Both the position numbers and the translations under genes were made by a program. From Candidatus Binatia bacterium (GTDB lineage Bacteria; Desulfobacterota; Binatia; HRBIN30), in the NCBI GenBank assembly GCA_026415395.1, contig JAOAHD010000021.1:1-64000 (forward strand): 64,000 bases of DNA, read 5' to 3'. Positions 1-8,509 of this stretch are shown here, piece after piece (the first letter of the stretch is position 1; every line of letters begins with the position of its first letter). Under the pieces are notes generated by a model. It did no database searches, was not told the origin of the DNA, and saw only the letters and a list, made by a program, of their open reading frames with translations.

Positions 1-296
1 CCAACACACTGACACCGACGGAGACTGCGACGCCGACGAATACGGCGACCCCAACAGAGACCGCGACTCCATCCCGGACGGCTACACCGACGTCGACACG
101 GACGCCGACGCCGACACGGACACCGACGCCGACTAATACGCCTACACCGACAAACACGCCGACTGCGACCCAGACGGCGACTCCGACCAACACACTGACA
201 CCGACGGAGACTGCGACGCCGACGAATACGGCGACCCCAACAGAGACCGCGACTCCATCCCGGACGGCTACACCGACGCCGACACGGACGCCGACC
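1..296 (+). repeat. 186-bp direct repeat inside the Thr/Pro-rich gene
   Basis: Bases 1-109 and 187-295 match at 108 of 109 positions; the one difference is T at 93 against C at 279. The period is 186 bp, or 62 codons, so the reading frame is kept. Between the copies the sequence remains a (CCGACN)n-type array coding Thr-Pro. Near-identity over this length suggests recent duplication or recombination within the stalk. The first copy may extend beyond the window. Confidence 0.9.
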
Positions 297-545
297 AATA
301 CACCCACGATTACGCCCACCTTCTCGCGATTTGAGAACGAGGCGGGCGACTTTGCCTGCAGCGATGGCTTCGACAACGACGGCGACGGGCTGGTGGACTG
401 TGCAGACCCGAGCTGTGCCACTAGCACGCGGTGCGCCGCTCCGGTTCCGGTCGGTCAGGGTCCGTGGACGGGCGTTATGGCCGGAGTGCTCGCGCTGTTA
501 GGCGTCAGTGCACTCTTGGGCTTGCGCCGCCGCTGGCAAAGCTGA
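1..545 (+). CDS. Thr/Pro-repeat surface protein with C-terminal membrane anchor (5' end outside window)
   Basis: Only the C-terminal part (about 180 codons) is visible; the frame is open from base 3 to the TGA at 543-545. Roughly the first 105 residues are a low-complexity run of Thr-Pro dipeptides mixed with TAT, TNT, TET and SRT variants. Next comes a compact Asp/Gly-rich segment ([19 protein letters not shown]) that resembles a calcium-binding loop closed by cysteines. The end is a hydrophobic helix of about 18 residues followed by LRRRWQS, the layout of a C-terminal sorting or anchor tail. I infer a stalk-like protein on the cell surface. The sorting system is unknown: I see no clear PEP-CTERM or LPXTG signature. 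A strong hairpin follows the stop codon. Confidence 0.75.
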   Translation, partial: NTLTPTETATPTNTATPTETATPSRTATPTSTRTPTPTRTPTPTNTPTPTNTPTATQTATPTNTLTPTETATPTNTATPTETATPSRTATPTPTRTPTNTPTITPTFSRFENEAGDFACSDGFDNDGDGLVDCADPSCATSTRCAAPVPVGQGPWTGVMAGVLALLGVSALLGLRRRWQS

Positions 546-561
546 AGACTCGATCCGGTGA

Positions 562-601
562 GATCTGTGGGGTCCGCCGCAGGTGCCGGACCCCACAGAT
601 C
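562..601. terminator. Perfect 15-bp hairpin between convergent genes
   Basis: Arms 562-576 and 587-601 are perfectly complementary (GATCTGTGGGGTCCG and its reverse complement) around a 10-nt loop. On the plus strand it lies 16 nt after the stop of the Thr/Pro-repeat gene and is followed by a weak ATTTGTT tract. On the minus strand it overlaps the stop codon of the universal stress protein. It probably acts as a shared terminator for both convergent genes. Confidence 0.7.
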
Positions 602-1061
602 ATTTGTTCGGACGAGGCACGACGAACAGCGGGCAAAGGGCGTGGCGCACGATTTTTTCTGCCACGCTGCCAATTACCAGATGAGCGATTCCACCACGGC
701 CGCGGGTGGAAAGCACAATGAGATCCGGGTGGATCTCGTCCGCCACCGCACGCAATTTCTCGTAGGGATCGCCGTGGCGAATGTGGAGAACGCGGGTAAC
801 CGACGCGGGCAAGCAGCGTTCTGCCACGGCCCGCAGTAAAGATAGGGCTTTGGCTTCTGCGGCGTCGACAACTTGCAGCGGTGGCAGTGCATGGGTGTCG
901 TACAAGTCGTCGAGCGGGTTCACGATCACATGAACCAGGTGCACGGTGCCCCCCGTCGTTTGCGCAAACCAAGCCGCGTGGTGTGCTGCGACGTCGCACT
1001 CCGAGGAGAAGTCCACGGGGAGGAGAATCCGTTCGAAATGACCGACTTGCACCACGGGCAT
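600..1061 (-). CDS. Universal stress protein (UspA family)
   Basis: A 153-residue single-domain UspA fold. It begins with FERILLPVDFSS, the usual first strand plus the Asp that contacts nucleotide. It ends with the ATP-loop pattern STRGRGG...GSVAEKIVRHA followed by CPLFVV. This is the ATP-binding Usp subtype, a cytoplasmic stress-survival protein. The ATG at 1061 is chosen because it sits 8 residues before the conserved first strand. The frame stays open up to 1427, but that stretch runs antiparallel into coxB and looks unlike the family. It is divergent from coxB with about 63 bp between starts, so the two may share a promoter region. Confidence 0.9.
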   Translation of the reverse strand: MPVVQVGHFERILLPVDFSSECDVAAHHAAWFAQTTGGTVHLVHVIVNPLDDLYDTHALPPLQVVDAAEAKALSLLRAVAERCLPASVTRVLHIRHGDPYEKLRAVADEIHPDLIVLSTRGRGGIAHLVIGSVAEKIVRHALCPLFVVPRPNK

Positions 1062-1124
1062 TCCGTTACTTGCGATGCGCCGCCATTGCAAGCGGAGCAC
1101 CTGCATTGAAGCGGGCGCTGCTCT

Positions 1125-1865
1125 TTGGCAGTGTGCTTCTCCGGCATGGTTGGCTTTTGGTTGGATGCGCGTTGGAGTCTCGGCTGGCCCGAGACAGCTT
1201 CGAGCCTCGCGCCACGCGTGGACTCCTTGTTTCTTTGGATCGCGGTTGTCGTAGGCGTTTGGTTCCTGCTGTGCGAGCTGACTTTGATAGTGTTGCTTTG
1301 GCGTGCCCGTGCTCGAAGCCGGCAGCGTTCCCTGCCCATCCCACCTCGAGGGAATGAGGGATGGTGGATTGCGGCGCTCGCTGCTGCGGTGTTGGCGTGC
1401 GATTTGGCGATCGAAGCTTATGGTCATTCCATTTGGACCGGTGCGGTTGCCGGAGCCCCGCGCGGTGCCTTACCGGTGAGGGTGGAGGGCCGCCAATTTG
1501 CCTGGACGGTGCAGCATCCCGGTGCCGACGAGGAGCTGGGAACTGCGGACGACGTCGAACTGCAAAACGAGTTGCACGTCTTGGTGGGGAAGCCGGTGGA
1601 ACTTCGGCTCCGTTCGGTCGATGTCATTCACAGTTTCTTCCTGCCCTCGATGAGGCTCAAGCAGGACGTTGTTCCCGGCTTGGAGGTCCGGCGTTGGTTT
1701 TTGCCGACGCGCGAAGGAACGTTTCCGCTTGTGTGTGCCGAGCTATGTGGCTTCGCTCATTTCCGCATGGGCGGCCACATAGTCGTTCATGATCCAGCCG
1801 GTTACGAGCGGTGGCTGAACTCGGCAACGCAAGTGCAAGATTCAGTGGGCTCTGCTGATGGGTAG
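1125..1865 (+). CDS. coxB: Cytochrome c oxidase subunit II
   Basis: Subunit II of a heme-copper oxidase, which accepts electrons from cytochrome c at the CuA centre on the periplasmic side. Two membrane helices (about residues 35-60 and 78-98) precede a cupredoxin domain. The CuA ligands are all present: His169, Cys204, Glu206, Cys208, His212 and Met215 (CAELCGFAHFRM). There is no fused cytochrome c domain. The frame opens with TTG at 1125; GTG at 1131 or ATG at 1146 are alternatives and cannot be separated. The stop overlaps the coxA start by 8 bases (ATGGGTAG), which implies translational coupling. At about 240 aa it is short for the family. Confidence 0.93.
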   Translation: MAVCFSGMVGFWLDARWSLGWPETASSLAPRVDSLFLWIAVVVGVWFLLCELTLIVLLWRARARSRQRSLPIPPRGNEGWWIAALAAAVLACDLAIEAYGHSIWTGAVAGAPRGALPVRVEGRQFAWTVQHPGADEELGTADDVELQNELHVLVGKPVELRLRSVDVIHSFFLPSMRLKQDVVPGLEVRRWFLPTREGTFPLVCAELCGFAHFRMGGHIVVHDPAGYERWLNSATQVQDSVGSADG

Positions 1866-3576
1866 CCACCAATCGGGTGCGGAGGGAGAGCGAATCGCTC
1901 CCTCGCTGCACGGAGAAAGCCACACGAGTTGGGGACAAGAGTTTTGGTGGCGGTGGGTGTTTTCTACCGACCACAAGGTGATCGGCTTGCAGTACTTGGC
2001 CATTGCCGTGGTGATGGCCGTTGTCGGCGGGTTTGCGGCATATTTGATGCGCTGGCAACTTGCCTTTCCTGGGAGTACGGCGCCTTTTTACGGGGTGATC
2101 GACCCTGCCCCGTACAATGCGTGGCTTACGATGCATGGCACGATCATGATGTTTTTCGTGGCCATGCCGTTGTTGCTCGGTGCATTCGGGAACTACCTGG
2201 TCCCGTTAATGGTGGGAGCCGCCGACATGGCGTTCCCGCGCCTCAACATGGTGTCCGTTTGGACGCTGGCCATCGCCAGCGCGATTCTCCTGGCCTCGTT
2301 TTTTGTCGAAGAGGGGCCGGCGGCCGCAGGGTGGACGAACTATGTGCCCTTGTCATCGGACCCGACGTACACCGGCGTGGGACTCGGTTTCGACTTGTGG
2401 TTGGCAGCAGTGTTCGTGGACTTCGTTGCCGTGCTCATGAGTGGGATCAACGTGCTCACCACAGCGTTCAACATGCGGGCGCCGGGGCTCACGCTGATGA
2501 GGTTGCCGTTATTTGTGTGGACGCAGATGGTCGCGGCGATTTTATTTTTGTTTTCCGCCGGCCCGCTCATGGGTGCGATTCTCATGCTGCTGTGTGATCG
2601 TCACCTCGGGACGGCGTTTTTCGTCGCGGAAAAGGGCGGTAGCCCACTGTTGTGGCAGCACCTGTTTTGGTTCTTCGGCCATCCTGAGGTGTACGTGATT
2701 CTGCTGCCCGCTCTGGGCATTTTTCTCGAAATTTTCCCGACCTTTGCCCGGCGACCGGTGGCGGCTTACCGGCTGATCGTCCTTGCCCTGTGGGTGAGTG
2801 CCGCGCTGAGTTTCGTGGTTTGGGCGCACCACATGTTTGTGAGCGGCCTTGACGTGCGCCTCGCCCTCCCGTTCAGTATCACCACGATCATCATTTCCGT
2901 TCCCTTTGCGGTGGTGGTGTTCGCCCTGATTGCGACGTTGCGTGGCGGCGTGTTGGTGCCGTCGACGGCGATGCGCTTTGCGGTTGGCGCAGTCGCCACC
3001 TTTATCGTCGGTGGGGTCACAGGGATTTTTCTCGGCTCTCCGGCGCTCGACATGTATCTGCACGACACGTACTTCGTCGTCGCGCATTTTCATTACACGT
3101 TGTTCCCCTCGGTTGTTCTCGGTGGTTTTGCGGGCCTTTATTATTGGTTTCCGAAAATGACGGGTCGCTTGCTCGACGAGCGCGTGGGTGCCTGGCACTT
3201 CTGGCTCACGTTCGTTGCCTTCCAAGCGGTGTTCGTCCCTCTATTCTACGTTGGCGTTCATGGGCACATGCGGCGAGTGTACGATCCCTCGTACTATGAA
3301 TATTTTCGCCCCCTGATGCCCTTGCACGAGCTCTCGACGGTTGCGGCGATTTTTTTGCTCGCTTTTCAGCTTCTTTTTCTGGGAAACGTTGCGTGGTCCC
3401 TGCGGCGTGGCCGAAGTGCTGGAGCTGACCCTTGGGGTGGAACGACGTTGGAGTGGGCGGTGTCGTCGCCGCCCCCGAGTGAAAACTTCTCACAACCGGT
3501 TCGCGTTGTCAGAGAGCCTTACGCCTACGTGGATAACGACGGAACGCGGCAGCCGCAGCCGCAGTGGCCTCGGTGA
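1858..3576 (+). CDS. coxA: Cytochrome c oxidase subunit I (aa3-type, A1 subfamily)
   Basis: Catalytic subunit that reduces O2 to water and pumps protons. Family ligands are visible: low-spin heme His93 and His412, heme a3 His410 (HFHY), and CuB ligands His275, His324 and His325. Tyr279 in GHPEVY is the residue cross-linked to His275. Glu277 in the same motif marks the A1 (D-channel glutamate) subfamily. It has 572 residues and about 12 membrane helices. It overlaps coxB by 8 bases. The downstream subunit III gene begins about 8 bases after the stop. Confidence 0.97.
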   Translation: MGSHQSGAEGERIAPSLHGESHTSWGQEFWWRWVFSTDHKVIGLQYLAIAVVMAVVGGFAAYLMRWQLAFPGSTAPFYGVIDPAPYNAWLTMHGTIMMFFVAMPLLLGAFGNYLVPLMVGAADMAFPRLNMVSVWTLAIASAILLASFFVEEGPAAAGWTNYVPLSSDPTYTGVGLGFDLWLAAVFVDFVAVLMSGINVLTTAFNMRAPGLTLMRLPLFVWTQMVAAILFLFSAGPLMGAILMLLCDRHLGTAFFVAEKGGSPLLWQHLFWFFGHPEVYVILLPALGIFLEIFPTFARRPVAAYRLIVLALWVSAALSFVVWAHHMFVSGLDVRLALPFSITTIIISVPFAVVVFALIATLRGGVLVPSTAMRFAVGAVATFIVGGVTGIFLGSPALDMYLHDTYFVVAHFHYTLFPSVVLGGFAGLYYWFPKMTGRLLDERVGAWHFWLTFVAFQAVFVPLFYVGVHGHMRRVYDPSYYEYFRPLMPLHELSTVAAIFLLAFQLLFLGNVAWSLRRGRSAGADPWGGTTLEWAVSSPPPSENFSQPVRVVREPYAYVDNDGTRQPQPQWPR

Positions 3577-3584
3577 GGGAGCGC

Positions 3585-4145
3585 ATGGAATCTGCCCACG
3601 CACCAGCAGGGCTATGGGTGGGGAAGCCCAGCATCACGGGCGTGGCTTGGTTTCTGGCTTCTGAGGCGGCCTTGTTCGGTGGTTTGTTGGCCGCCGTGGT
3701 GTATCTTCGGGCGGGGGATCCGGCGTGGGCGGAAGCCGCAACGCACGTATCCCGAGTTGCAGCCGCTGCAGCTACCGCCTGCTTGGTGGTGGTGACGTTG
3801 AGCTTGGCACGAGTGGTGGAGACATCTCGGCTGCGGAGGGGCTTCCTGGTTACAGCTATGATCGCCGCCGGGCTGTTCGTTATGGTCAAGGCGATCGATT
3901 ACTGGACGCACTGGGTTGCCGGTTCTCGACCGCAGGAGAGCGTGTTTTGGGCGAGCTTTTATTTGCTCACTGGGCTCCACGCTCTGCACGTTGTCGGGGG
4001 GCTCGGTGCTCTCCTCTACTGTGCGTGGCTACCCTCGCGAGAACGATGTGAGGCGGCGCTGACTTGGACACTGGGTGTCCGTTTGTACTGGTACCTCGTC
4101 GACGCTGTTTGGGTGTGCTTGTTGCTCTTGTTTTACCTCTTTTAA
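3585..4145 (+). CDS. coxC: Cytochrome c oxidase subunit III
   Basis: A 186-residue, five-helix subunit III of the short bacterial type. The GVAWFLASEAALFGG segment carries the conserved helix-1 glutamate. SFYLLTGLHALHVVGG matches the conserved FYxLTGxHxxHV signature, and RLYWYLVDAVWV gives the terminal WHFVD-like motif in divergent form. ATG at 3585, preceded closely by AGGGAG, is preferred; GTG at 3564 would overlap coxA. No subunit IV, cytochrome c or assembly gene (ctaB, ctaG, sco) follows, so assembly factors must lie elsewhere. Confidence 0.93.
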   Translation: MESAHAPAGLWVGKPSITGVAWFLASEAALFGGLLAAVVYLRAGDPAWAEAATHVSRVAAAAATACLVVVTLSLARVVETSRLRRGFLVTAMIAAGLFVMVKAIDYWTHWVAGSRPQESVFWASFYLLTGLHALHVVGGLGALLYCAWLPSRERCEAALTWTLGVRLYWYLVDAVWVCLLLLFYLF

Positions 4146-4508
4146 ATGCGGCCTGTTGGTGAAAAGGTTTTGCCCCCAGGCGTTCGAACAGCGGCGCGGG
4201 CAACCCTCTTGGCCCCGAAGGATTGCCCGCGCCGCTTGCGGCCGTTGCCCGCTGCCCCCGATGGTCTGTCTTGCAACGGCGCCACTGTTACTCGGGTGCC
4301 TTCAGAACGGTCAAGGCATTTGCTGTGCTAGTTCAAGCACAACCTATCTGTCTGCATGTTTAGGCTCTGTGCTTTTGGGGCTTTGCAACGTTGGGTCAAA
4401 GCTGCTCGTCAGGAGCGTTTTCCCGTTGTGAGTGCAAACGCGATGGTTGCAACTGGGACACGAGGCTGGCTGTTGACCAACACAGCCAGATAGGGTAGCG
4501 CAACGCGC
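4146..4508. other. Intergenic region between coxC and propeller lipoprotein gene
   Basis: A 363-bp stretch without a convincing gene. Short open frames here lack family resemblance. It contains a strong inverted repeat (4190-4236, listed separately) that may end coxBAC transcription. The rest shows no recognisable RNA or regulatory element. Confidence 0.6.
4190..4236. terminator. 14-bp inverted repeat after coxC
   Basis: Arms 4190-4203 (AGCGGCGCGGGCAA) and 4223-4236 are perfect complements around a 19-nt loop, 45 bp after the coxC stop. No T-run follows, so intrinsic termination is not certain. A rho-independent-like hairpin, an mRNA 3' stabiliser or a protein site are all possible. Confidence 0.5.
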
Positions 4509-6323
4509 GTGCCGGCGCGTTGGAGCGAACGATTGATTCAATTTGGCTGCGGCGCTCTGATCGTGGTGTTCGTGGGTTGCGGCAGCGACAGCGAGGCACC
4601 CGGTGGATCGACCAGCGGCGCGCAGTTAGCGGATGGCTGGCCGATGTACGGCCGGAATGTTGAGCGGACTTTTTACAACGATGCTGAAGCGCGCATCACG
4701 CGCAGCAATGTCGCCTCGATGCGGCTTAAGTGGCGGTACCAAACGGGTGCCATTGTTACTGCTTCACCTACAGTGGCTTGGGTGCACGTTCCTGGAGAGG
4801 GCCGGATCAAGGTGGTGTACGTCCCGTCCTGGGACGGTTTTTTGTACGCGTTGCGGGTGAGCAATGGGTCACGACTGTGGTCGTTTGCGATGAAGCCGCA
4901 CCCGGGGGCGTCGTACCCGCAAGCTTCGTCGCCAACGGTGGCACACGTGGCTGGGGAAGAGCGGGTGTATGTCGGTGGCGGCATGACCATGTACTGCTTG
5001 GCGGCGGCGACCGGTGAGCTGCGCTGGTCGTTCGATGCGGGCACTGGCTGCACGACTTGCGGCCCGCGGGTGGAGCGCAATCAGGTAGAGTCGTCGCCGG
5101 CTGTGGTGGAAAACCTTGTGGTGTTCGGCATGGACGTGAACGATCGCGCGCCGGGCAAAGGGGGCGTGTTTGCCGTAGATGCAACCGAGGGTCACCTGGT
5201 TTGGTATTTCGACGTCGATACTGGCCAGACTTGTCGCCCGTTTGCCTCTGATCGCGTTCGCAAGTTCGACGGTTATCATTCCGCGGAAGAGCTCGGACTT
5301 CCTCCTGACTTCTTCACCACCCGGCCCGGCTGTAACTTTAACCGCCGCTGGACAGCGTGTGGCAACGTGTGGTCCTCGTTCGCCGTCGACACTGCGCGCC
5401 GGCTTTTGTTTACCGCCTCGAGCAATTGCGACACAGATAACGATCCCGACACGGTGGAGCCTGCGCCGCCGATGCCGCCATTTGAGGAAGCGATCTTTGC
5501 GTTGAGTTTCGACGGTGCGCCGGTCTGGCGGTGGCGGCCCCGCGAGGTGGACAATGCCGACCTCGCTTTCGGTGCGGTTCCTAATCTGTTCACCATTCGG
5601 TTTGGCGGCTCGCAACGCGATGTGTTGGGAGTGGGCAACAAGGATGGTACGTACTACGTCCTCGACCGAGAGGGGGTGAATAAACTCACGGGGCGCATCG
5701 AACCTTATTGGGCACAGCAAGTTGTCCCGGGAGGGGCGATTGGTGGAATCATCGGCAGCGCCGCGGTTGGCGGCGGGGCGATCTTTTTCTCCACGGCAAT
5801 TGGCGAGTCGTTCAACCGCCCACAGCGCCCGGCCGCTTGGAGCTTGACGGCCAGCGATGGAAGCGTTCGTTGGGCGGATCGCTCGGCGGCGCCGAGTTAT
5901 GCGGCAACAACAGCGACCCGTGAGGTGGTGTTCATGGGGAGTTTGTTCTCCGGTGTTTACGCGCGCGACGCCGATACCGGCGAAGTGCTGAAACAGTTCT
6001 CGCCGCTTGTGCCGGTTGCTTCGGCCGTGACCGTTTTGGACGGAGAGATTTTCTTCGGCGCCGGCATCGGAGACCGGGGCGGAAACCCCGAGGGCGATGC
6101 CTACCGTAGCTCGCTGACGCCGAGCGTCGTGAGTGCATACTGCTTGCCGGATTCTCCGGATTGCCCGTCCTCTTTATGCGATGACGGCGACGCCTGCACT
6201 TATGATTACCGCAGTGGTGATCAGTGTGTTTCTGAGCGCGCGCCGGACGGGCTGTTTTGTCCCGACCCCACTGTCGGGCCTGGGCGTTGCGTTGATGGCC
6301 GCTGTGTGCGGCCGCCCGCGTAG
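4509..6323 (+). CDS. PQQ-type beta-propeller lipoprotein with Cys-rich tail
   Basis: A 604-residue exported protein. The start is GTG at 4509. A hydrophobic signal ends in VFVGC-GS, a lipobox with Cys24 as the predicted lipidated residue. The body is built of PQQ/BamB-like blades, for example SRLWSF, GELRWSFDAGTG and GHLVWYFDVDTG, each ending in the typical W-x-F turn. A CTTC pair lies near residue 180. The last 50 residues hold eight Cys in a DDGDACTYDY...CVDGRCV pattern like small disulfide-rich modules. No CxxCH heme site is present, so a quinohemoprotein is unlikely. Function is inferred only as a PQQ-dependent dehydrogenase-like or scaffold propeller at the membrane. It lies downstream of the cox genes in the same direction. 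Confidence 0.75.
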   Translation: MPARWSERLIQFGCGALIVVFVGCGSDSEAPGGSTSGAQLADGWPMYGRNVERTFYNDAEARITRSNVASMRLKWRYQTGAIVTASPTVAWVHVPGEGRIKVVYVPSWDGFLYALRVSNGSRLWSFAMKPHPGASYPQASSPTVAHVAGEERVYVGGGMTMYCLAAATGELRWSFDAGTGCTTCGPRVERNQVESSPAVVENLVVFGMDVNDRAPGKGGVFAVDATEGHLVWYFDVDTGQTCRPFASDRVRKFDGYHSAEELGLPPDFFTTRPGCNFNRRWTACGNVWSSFAVDTARRLLFTASSNCDTDNDPDTVEPAPPMPPFEEAIFALSFDGAPVWRWRPREVDNADLAFGAVPNLFTIRFGGSQRDVLGVGNKDGTYYVLDREGVNKLTGRIEPYWAQQVVPGGAIGGIIGSAAVGGGAIFFSTAIGESFNRPQRPAAWSLTASDGSVRWADRSAAPSYAATTATREVVFMGSLFSGVYARDADTGEVLKQFSPLVPVASAVTVLDGEIFFGAGIGDRGGNPEGDAYRSSLTPSVVSAYCLPDSPDCPSSLCDDGDACTYDYRSGDQCVSERAPDGLFCPDPTVGPGRCVDGRCVRPPA

Positions 6324-6361
6324 ACAAAGTTGAGCGGCGAGCAATCTTTTCGGGAATAGTG

Positions 6362-7045
6362 ATGCCGTTGTTGTCGAGGCCGCGAGCAATCGTTTTCTTA
6401 CTGGTTTTCGCTTACTCGTTCCCACCCGTATGGGCGAAGGAACATGGGATTACTGGCTTTTCCGGAATGCAGGGGGAGACGTGCGCCGACTCTTGCCACG
6501 GGGATGAGCATTCGCCAGCGCTGATGATAGAAGGACCAACACAGGTGACGATCGGCGCCGTGACCAGTTGGCGCTTGCAAGCGCGGCCGGCGGGACCGGC
6601 GATGGTGGGTGCAGGTGTGAACGTGGCGGTAGCGGCTGGCGAGTTAGTTCCAGGTGACGGGTTGTACGCTGAGGCAGGTGAACTGACGCATTTGTCGCCG
6701 CAACGCAGTGCGGATACGAACCGCGATGCGCGTGTGAGTGCGGGCGATGTGATTGTGCTAGCCGCGTCAATTTTGTCCTCGCGCGGTTTTGGTGCTTGCG
6801 TTGCGGGTGACGCAAACGGAGATGGGAAGGAGGACAGAGCTGATTTGGACGCGGTGGTCAGTCGGCTGTTCGTGGGGGCGTTGCCATGGACATGGGAGTT
6901 CCAATGGCGGGCGCCGTCGGAGCCGCAAACTGTGCAGTTTTATGCTGCGGTGGTGTCGGCAAATTGTAACGGCACGCGCGGAGGAGATGGAGTGGGCAAA
7001 CTCCGGTGGGCGGTCGATGTAGTTGCGGAGGGGACAAGCAGGTAA
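6362..7045 (+). CDS. Secreted protein with dockerin-like calcium loops and CxxxCH motif
   Basis: A 227-residue protein with an N-terminal signal peptide ending near VWA-KEHG. After it comes GFSGMQGETCADSCHGDEH, a Cys-x3-Cys-His motif resembling the start of choice-of-anchor-type exported proteins, but not a standard CxxCH heme site. Residues about 120-165 form two EF-hand-like loops (DTNRDARVSAGDV and GDANGDGKEDRADL) spaced like a type I dockerin. GTG at 6359 directly precedes ATG at 6362; either could start it. It follows the propeller lipoprotein at about 36 bp and may be co-expressed. A role in binding at the cell surface is inference. Confidence 0.65.
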   Translation: MPLLSRPRAIVFLLVFAYSFPPVWAKEHGITGFSGMQGETCADSCHGDEHSPALMIEGPTQVTIGAVTSWRLQARPAGPAMVGAGVNVAVAAGELVPGDGLYAEAGELTHLSPQRSADTNRDARVSAGDVIVLAASILSSRGFGACVAGDANGDGKEDRADLDAVVSRLFVGALPWTWEFQWRAPSEPQTVQFYAAVVSANCNGTRGGDGVGKLRWAVDVVAEGTSR

Positions 7046-7141
7046 GCCGCTCAGGACGAAGGGGGCAGCGAACTCGAAACCAAGAGTCGCAAGCGTTTCT
7101 TGCATTGCGTCGCAAGCGACAATCGGCTTTTTACTCATGCG

Positions 7142-8509
7142 ATGAACAATGCAACGAAAATTCTTTTGCCGGAAGAGCGGTTGCCTACCTCTTGGTACAA
7201 CATCGTCGCCGATTTGCCGTTGGAGCCCCCACCCGCTTTGCATCCAGGTACGGGAAAGCCGATTATCGCGGAAGAACTTGCTCCGCTTTTTCCTCCAGCG
7301 TTGATTGAGCAAGAGTTCAGCCGCCAGCGTGAGGTGCCGATTCCAGAGGAAGTGCGTAGTTTGTATCGCTTGTGGCGGCCCACGCCGTTGTTCCGCGCCT
7401 GGCGTTGGGAAAAGATCCTGCGGACTCCGGCGCGCATCTACTACAAGTACGAGGGTGTAAGCCCGGCGGGTTCTCACAAACCGAACACCGCCGTTGCGCA
7501 AGCGTTCTACAACCGGCAAGCCGGAATTCGCCGTTTGGCAACCGAAACGGGAGCGGGCCAATGGGGCTCGTCGCTGGCGCTGGCTTGCAACTTTTTTGGC
7601 CTCGAATGCCAGGTGTTCATGGTTCGCGTGAGTTACAACCAAAAGCCCTACCGGCGCGCGCTGATGGAGACGTACGGTGCTCATGTGGTGGCAAGTCCGA
7701 GCAGTTTGACAAAAGCTGGCCGCGAAGTCCTTGCCCGCGATCCGGAATGCTCGGGCTCATTGGGAATTGCCATCTCCGAGGCGGTGGAGGTGGCCGCCGC
7801 AGACCCGCAGACGAACTACGCCTTGGGGAGCGTCTTGAATCATGTGCTGTTGCACCAAACCGTGATCGGCTTGGAGGCTTTAGAGCAATTCGCTGCGATC
7901 GGTGAAGAGCCTGACATCGTGGTCGCATGCACAGGGGGCGGATCGAACTTTGCGGGAATTGCGTTTCCCTTCTTGGGCCGAATGTTGCGTGGGGGGCCGC
8001 AGGTGGAGATCCGGGCGGTCGAGCCGGCTGCATGCCCCAGCTTGACGAAGGGCAAGTACACGTACGACTTTGGCGATACTGCCCATCTGACGCCGCTGAT
8101 GAAGATGCACACGCTGGGGAGTTCCTTCGTGCCGCCCGGCATTCACGCCGGTGGGTTGCGTTACCACGGCATGGCGCCTTTGGTGAGCCATGTAGTTGTT
8201 CAGGGCCTGGTGAAGGCAGAGGCGGTGCAACAACTAGAAGCCTTCGCTGCCGGTGTGGAGTTTGCGCGGGCGGAAGGGATTGTTCCCGCCCCGGAGGCCA
8301 ATCATGCAATCGCGGGGGCCCGCCGCGCTGCTTTGCAGTGTCGGGAAGAAGGGCGGGGAAAAGTAATTTTGTTCAACCTTTGCGGCCACGGCCATTTCGA
8401 CATGCAGGCTTACATGGACTACGCAGCAGGGCGGCTGCAGAACTTCGACTATCCCGACGAAGAAGTGGCAATGGCCTTGGCTGGCTTACCGGCCGTTGGG
8501 GTCGACTGA
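7142..8509 (+). CDS. TrpB2-type tryptophan synthase beta chain
   Basis: PLP-dependent lyase of the TrpB-like group (about 455 aa, longer than the TrpB1 of trpAB operons), which joins indole and serine. The RPTPLFRAWRWE segment and SPAGSHKPNTA, with Lys113 as the Schiff-base lysine, are diagnostic. CTGGGSNFAG is the phosphate-binding loop. ATG at 7142 is chosen over an upstream in-frame start at 7100, because that 14-residue extension is unlike the family. No trpA or other trp gene is nearby, which is usual for TrpB2; it may salvage indole or act on another substrate. Its last 61 bases overlap the convergent acyltransferase gene. Confidence 0.92.
   Translation: MNNATKILLPEERLPTSWYNIVADLPLEPPPALHPGTGKPIIAEELAPLFPPALIEQEFSRQREVPIPEEVRSLYRLWRPTPLFRAWRWEKILRTPARIYYKYEGVSPAGSHKPNTAVAQAFYNRQAGIRRLATETGAGQWGSSLALACNFFGLECQVFMVRVSYNQKPYRRALMETYGAHVVASPSSLTKAGREVLARDPECSGSLGIAISEAVEVAAADPQTNYALGSVLNHVLLHQTVIGLEALEQFAAIGEEPDIVVACTGGGSNFAGIAFPFLGRMLRGGPQVEIRAVEPAACPSLTKGKYTYDFGDTAHLTPLMKMHTLGSSFVPPGIHAGGLRYHGMAPLVSHVVVQGLVKAEAVQQLEAFAAGVEFARAEGIVPAPEANHAIAGARRAALQCREEGRGKVILFNLCGHGHFDMQAYMDYAAGRLQNFDYPDEEVAMALAGLPAVGVD

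Noticed and set aside
1-296. Possible CRISPR or satellite array
   Set aside because: The repeats are in frame, code Thr-Pro and lack spacer/repeat alternation.
600-1427. 275-aa version of the universal stress protein
   Set aside because: The extra N-terminal part is antisense to coxB and unlike any Usp protein; ATG at 1061 fits the fold.
6460-6510. c-type cytochrome heme site in the 6362 gene
   Set aside because: The motif is CADSCH, Cys-x3-Cys-His, not the standard CxxCH.
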